DNA of 64,000 nucleotides from NCBI GenBank assembly GCA_964614915.1, contig CAZTNC010000015.1:1-64000 (forward strand), read 5' to 3'. How positions within the stretch are numbered: position 1 is the stretch's first letter; each line of letters starts with the position of its first letter. The position numbers and the translations under genes are program-made. The notes below the pieces were generated by a model that was given only the letters and a program-made list of their open reading frames with translations, was not told where the DNA came from and did not search any database. Positions 62,102 to 64,000 of the stretch are shown here, one piece after another. The stretch is from WTFY01 sp964614915. Its GTDB lineage: Bacteria; Pseudomonadota; Gammaproteobacteria; UBA4575.

Positions 62102-62386
62102 TCAGGGATCTCCAGGTTTCCAGATCCCGAACGCCTCGCCTTTTGGACGAATGCTGGCTTGTCTTTGCCGTGTGATGTCCTCATAGACATATTTTGCAAA
62201 GGCAACAATCTCATTCATGATCTCATTTTTTTCACCTGTCGGCAGATCATGATTCCCTATGACGAACCCTGTGATGGCAGCCAAGTATTGACCCGCCAGT
62301 ATTGGATTGGCAGCACGCTCGTCTGCTTCAATGAGTACTTTCTGAATTTCCTCGATAAGTTCCCTTGACAGTTTCAGCTGGTCCAT
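62102..62386 (-). CDS. hypothetical protein
   Basis: A 94-residue helical protein (MDQLKLSRELIEEIQKVLIEADERA..., ending EAFGIWKPGDP). GAGG precedes ATG by nine bases, and it follows rarA by 21 bases on the same strand. No family recognised. Confidence 0.6.
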   Translation of the reverse strand: MDQLKLSRELIEEIQKVLIEADERAANPILAGQYLAAITGFVIGNHDLPTGEKNEIMNEIVAFAKYVYEDITRQRQASIRPKGEAFGIWKPGDP

Positions 62387-62407
62387 GTTGAGCGCCTCAA
62401 TTTGTAT

Positions 62408-63754
62408 TCAATTCTGGTTTTCGGTTTTATTCCGGAGCCTGCGCATACGCTCCCTGATCTTGATCTCAAGACCTCGATCTACGGGTTCGTAATAGCGTGT
62501 CCCTCGCAGTATTTCGGGAAAGTAGCATTCACCCTGCGCATAGGCATCAGGTTCATCATGAGCATAACGATAGTCCCGTCCGTAGCCAAGGTCTTTCATC
62601 AGCTTGGTGGGTGCGTTTCTCAGATGCATCGGTACTTCCTGGCTGCCATGGGTTTTGGCATCTTTCATTGCCAGGCCATATGCACGGTACGTGGCATTGC
62701 TCTTTGGCACGCAGGCCAGATACACGATGGCCTGTGCAATGGCCAGTTCACCTTCCGGTGAACCCAGGCGCTCATAGGTATCCCAGGCACTCACTGCGAT
62801 CTGCAGGCCACGGGGATCTGCGTTTCCAATATCCTCAACGGCCATCCGCAGTACGCGACGCGCAACGTAATAGGGATCACAGCCTCCATCGATCATCCTG
62901 CAAAACCAGTACAGGGCGGCATCGGGATCGGATCCGCGCACGGACTTGTGCAACGCGGAAATCTGGTCATAGAAATACTCGCCTCTCTTATCAAAGCGCC
63001 GAATACCCTGCGCGGTGACTTCCTTGACGATTTCGCAAGTGATTGTATTTTCCGCTGCACTCTCGCCAATCCAGTCCGCGGCAATTTCCAGAAAGTTCAA
63101 TGCACGCCGCGCATCACCGTCCGCTACAGATGCAAGCAGGTCCCTGGCTTCGGGATCGACCTCGATCTGCCGGTGGCCCAGACCACGCTCGCTATCCTGC
63201 AGGGCATTGTCGATGCACTGGCCGACATCCTGTTCAGTCAGCCTTTTCAGGACGTAAATCCGGGCCCTGGACAGCAGTGCATTGTTGAGTTCAAAAGAGG
63301 GATTTTCCGTCGTGGCACCAATAAAATAGAACGTGCCGTTCTCGATGTGCGGCAAAAATGCATCCTGCTGTGCCTTGTTGAATCGATGTACTTCATCAAC
63401 AAACAGCACGGTACTAGAGGCGTGTTCCTGGCTGTGCAGCCTGGCCTGTTCGATTGCCTGGCGGATCTCCTTGACTCCGGACAGCACCGCGGACAAAGAA
63501 AGAAACTGTGCATGTGAAGTATTGGAGATGATGCGTGCCAGCGTAGTCTTGCCTGTACCTGGAGGCCCCCAGAAAACCATGGAATGCAGCCTGCCCTGCT
63601 CGATTGCCTGGCGTAATGGCTTGTCACCGGACAGCAGGTGCGCCTGACCCACGAACTCGGACAGGGTGACAGGACGCATGCGGTCTGCCAGTGGGCGATA
63701 GCCATCCGTGCGATCTAGCAGGTCGGTGTTCTGGTTGGCAGGTGCGCTCGAAAT
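62408..63754 (-). CDS. rarA: replication-associated recombination protein A (AAA+ ATPase)
   Basis: A RarA/MgsA-type AAA+ clamp-loader-like ATPase acting at stalled forks. Walker A FWGPPGTGKTTLARII, Walker B VLFVDEVHRFNKAQQD, sensor IGATTENPSF, and the C-terminal tetramerisation domain. The family's conserved PLADRMRP block lies upstream of the first ATG (63679), so the true start is earlier. The only start-like codon with a ribosome site is ATT at 63754, six bases after GAGGAG, giving 448 residues. Confidence 0.9.
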   Translation of the reverse strand: MSSAPANQNTDLLDRTDGYRPLADRMRPVTLSEFVGQAHLLSGDKPLRQAIEQGRLHSMVFWGPPGTGKTTLARIISNTSHAQFLSLSAVLSGVKEIRQAIEQARLHSQEHASSTVLFVDEVHRFNKAQQDAFLPHIENGTFYFIGATTENPSFELNNALLSRARIYVLKRLTEQDVGQCIDNALQDSERGLGHRQIEVDPEARDLLASVADGDARRALNFLEIAADWIGESAAENTITCEIVKEVTAQGIRRFDKRGEYFYDQISALHKSVRGSDPDAALYWFCRMIDGGCDPYYVARRVLRMAVEDIGNADPRGLQIAVSAWDTYERLGSPEGELAIAQAIVYLACVPKSNATYRAYGLAMKDAKTHGSQEVPMHLRNAPTKLMKDLGYGRDYRYAHDEPDAYAQGECYFPEILRGTRYYEPVDRGLEIKIRERMRRLRNKTENQN

Positions 63755-63852
63755 GACTGTCTCCTCACATGTGCAGATGTCGGCAACTCAAGTTGCCCGG
63801 GGCTGCCCGGCAGATACCAGGTGTGAGCAGCAAGCCCGTACGCTAGCCTTGC

Positions 63853-64000
63853 TCACTGCGCTGGGTAACCCACGACATCCACTCCTTGAGGTGCCTTGAA
63901 CACAAAATATCCCGTCGGGAAGTTCACGTTCAGCTCGAGGTGCCTGAATTCAACAACGGTCTTTTGCGAAAACTGATCATGCAACTCCATTTTTCGGATC
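63853..64000 (-). CDS. lolA: outer-membrane lipoprotein carrier protein LolA (3' end)
   Basis: Only the last 48 codons lie in the window: MELHDQFSQKTVVEFRHLEL, then NVNFPTGYFVFKAPQGVDVVGYPAQ. This C-terminus matches LolA (FxFxxPxGVDVxG). LolA ferries lipoproteins across the periplasm. lolA-rarA order is conserved. Confidence 0.85.
   Translation of the reverse strand, partial: IRKMELHDQFSQKTVVEFRHLELNVNFPTGYFVFKAPQGVDVVGYPAQ

Noticed and set aside
1..64000. CRISPR arrays, rRNA genes, replication origin
   Set aside because: No regularly spaced repeats, no rRNA sequence and no DnaA-box cluster were seen on reading the window.

Overview
The window reads as a chromosome segment of a gammaproteobacterium. 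The evidence is conserved gammaproteobacterial gene order: rluC/rne divergently transcribed next to yceD-rpmF-plsX-fabH; uvrC-pgsA followed by tRNA-Gly; and lolA-rarA near crcB and serS. The genus cannot be read from the sequence. A free-standing ATP sulfurylase (sat), a NorD/CbbO-type VWA protein, a Tsp/Prc protease and a glycolate oxidase operon suit an environmental, possibly sulfur-metabolising, heterotroph or mixotroph. That is inference only.

Layout. 1-7.8 kb is an accessory region. It holds the 3' part of a SulP/STAS transporter, an isocitrate/isopropylmalate dehydrogenase homologue overlapping an isochorismatase-type hydrolase, and a hydrolase / luciferase-like monooxygenase / hydrolase catabolic cluster, and it ends at tRNA-Cys. 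Repeats around 3.67-3.79 kb and 7.53-7.70 kb, including a 15-bp copy of the tRNA T-arm, suggest one or two islands integrated at this tRNA. 7.9-28.9 kb is mostly ordinary core: moaA, a DASS transporter, a PEP-mutase family lyase, EamA, DnaJ-like/NorD/aminotransferase, prc, TraB, MazG-like, moeB, mobA-mobB, gltA, metX, dsbB, a DNA glycosylase, an MBL hydrolase, CbiX-like and GlcG-like.

28,918-32,789 is a complete 3.87-kb IS1595-family transposon. It has 23-bp imperfect terminal inverted repeats and an 8-bp target duplication (TAAATTTT). Besides the transposase it carries unusual cargo: a TbpB-like lipoprotein, a 47-residue proline-rich peptide and a two-helix SLATT-like membrane protein on one strand, two overlapping tiny genes on the other, and further small ORFs. 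This is the strongest candidate for an undescribed system in the window.

32.9-41 kb: sat, an M23 peptidase, two DUF1326 proteins (one Tat-exported, one not) opposite a Met-rich DUF2182 membrane protein (a likely metal-handling group), Dps, a ferredoxin, and an LplT-type MFS protein fused to an acyltransferase domain that lacks its catalytic His. 41-54 kb is core: tRNA-Gly, pgsA, uvrC, a family-5-like uracil-DNA glycosylase, fabH-plsX-rpmF-yceD, sppA, rluC, rne with a leader hairpin, a low-Mr phosphatase, and a dihydroorotase of the form with Gln in the HxH metal motif. 54-64 kb: tRNA-Ser, a yccA-like gene, yajQ, DUF423, MOSC, serS, crcB, glcDEF, rarA (probable AUU start) and the 3' end of lolA.
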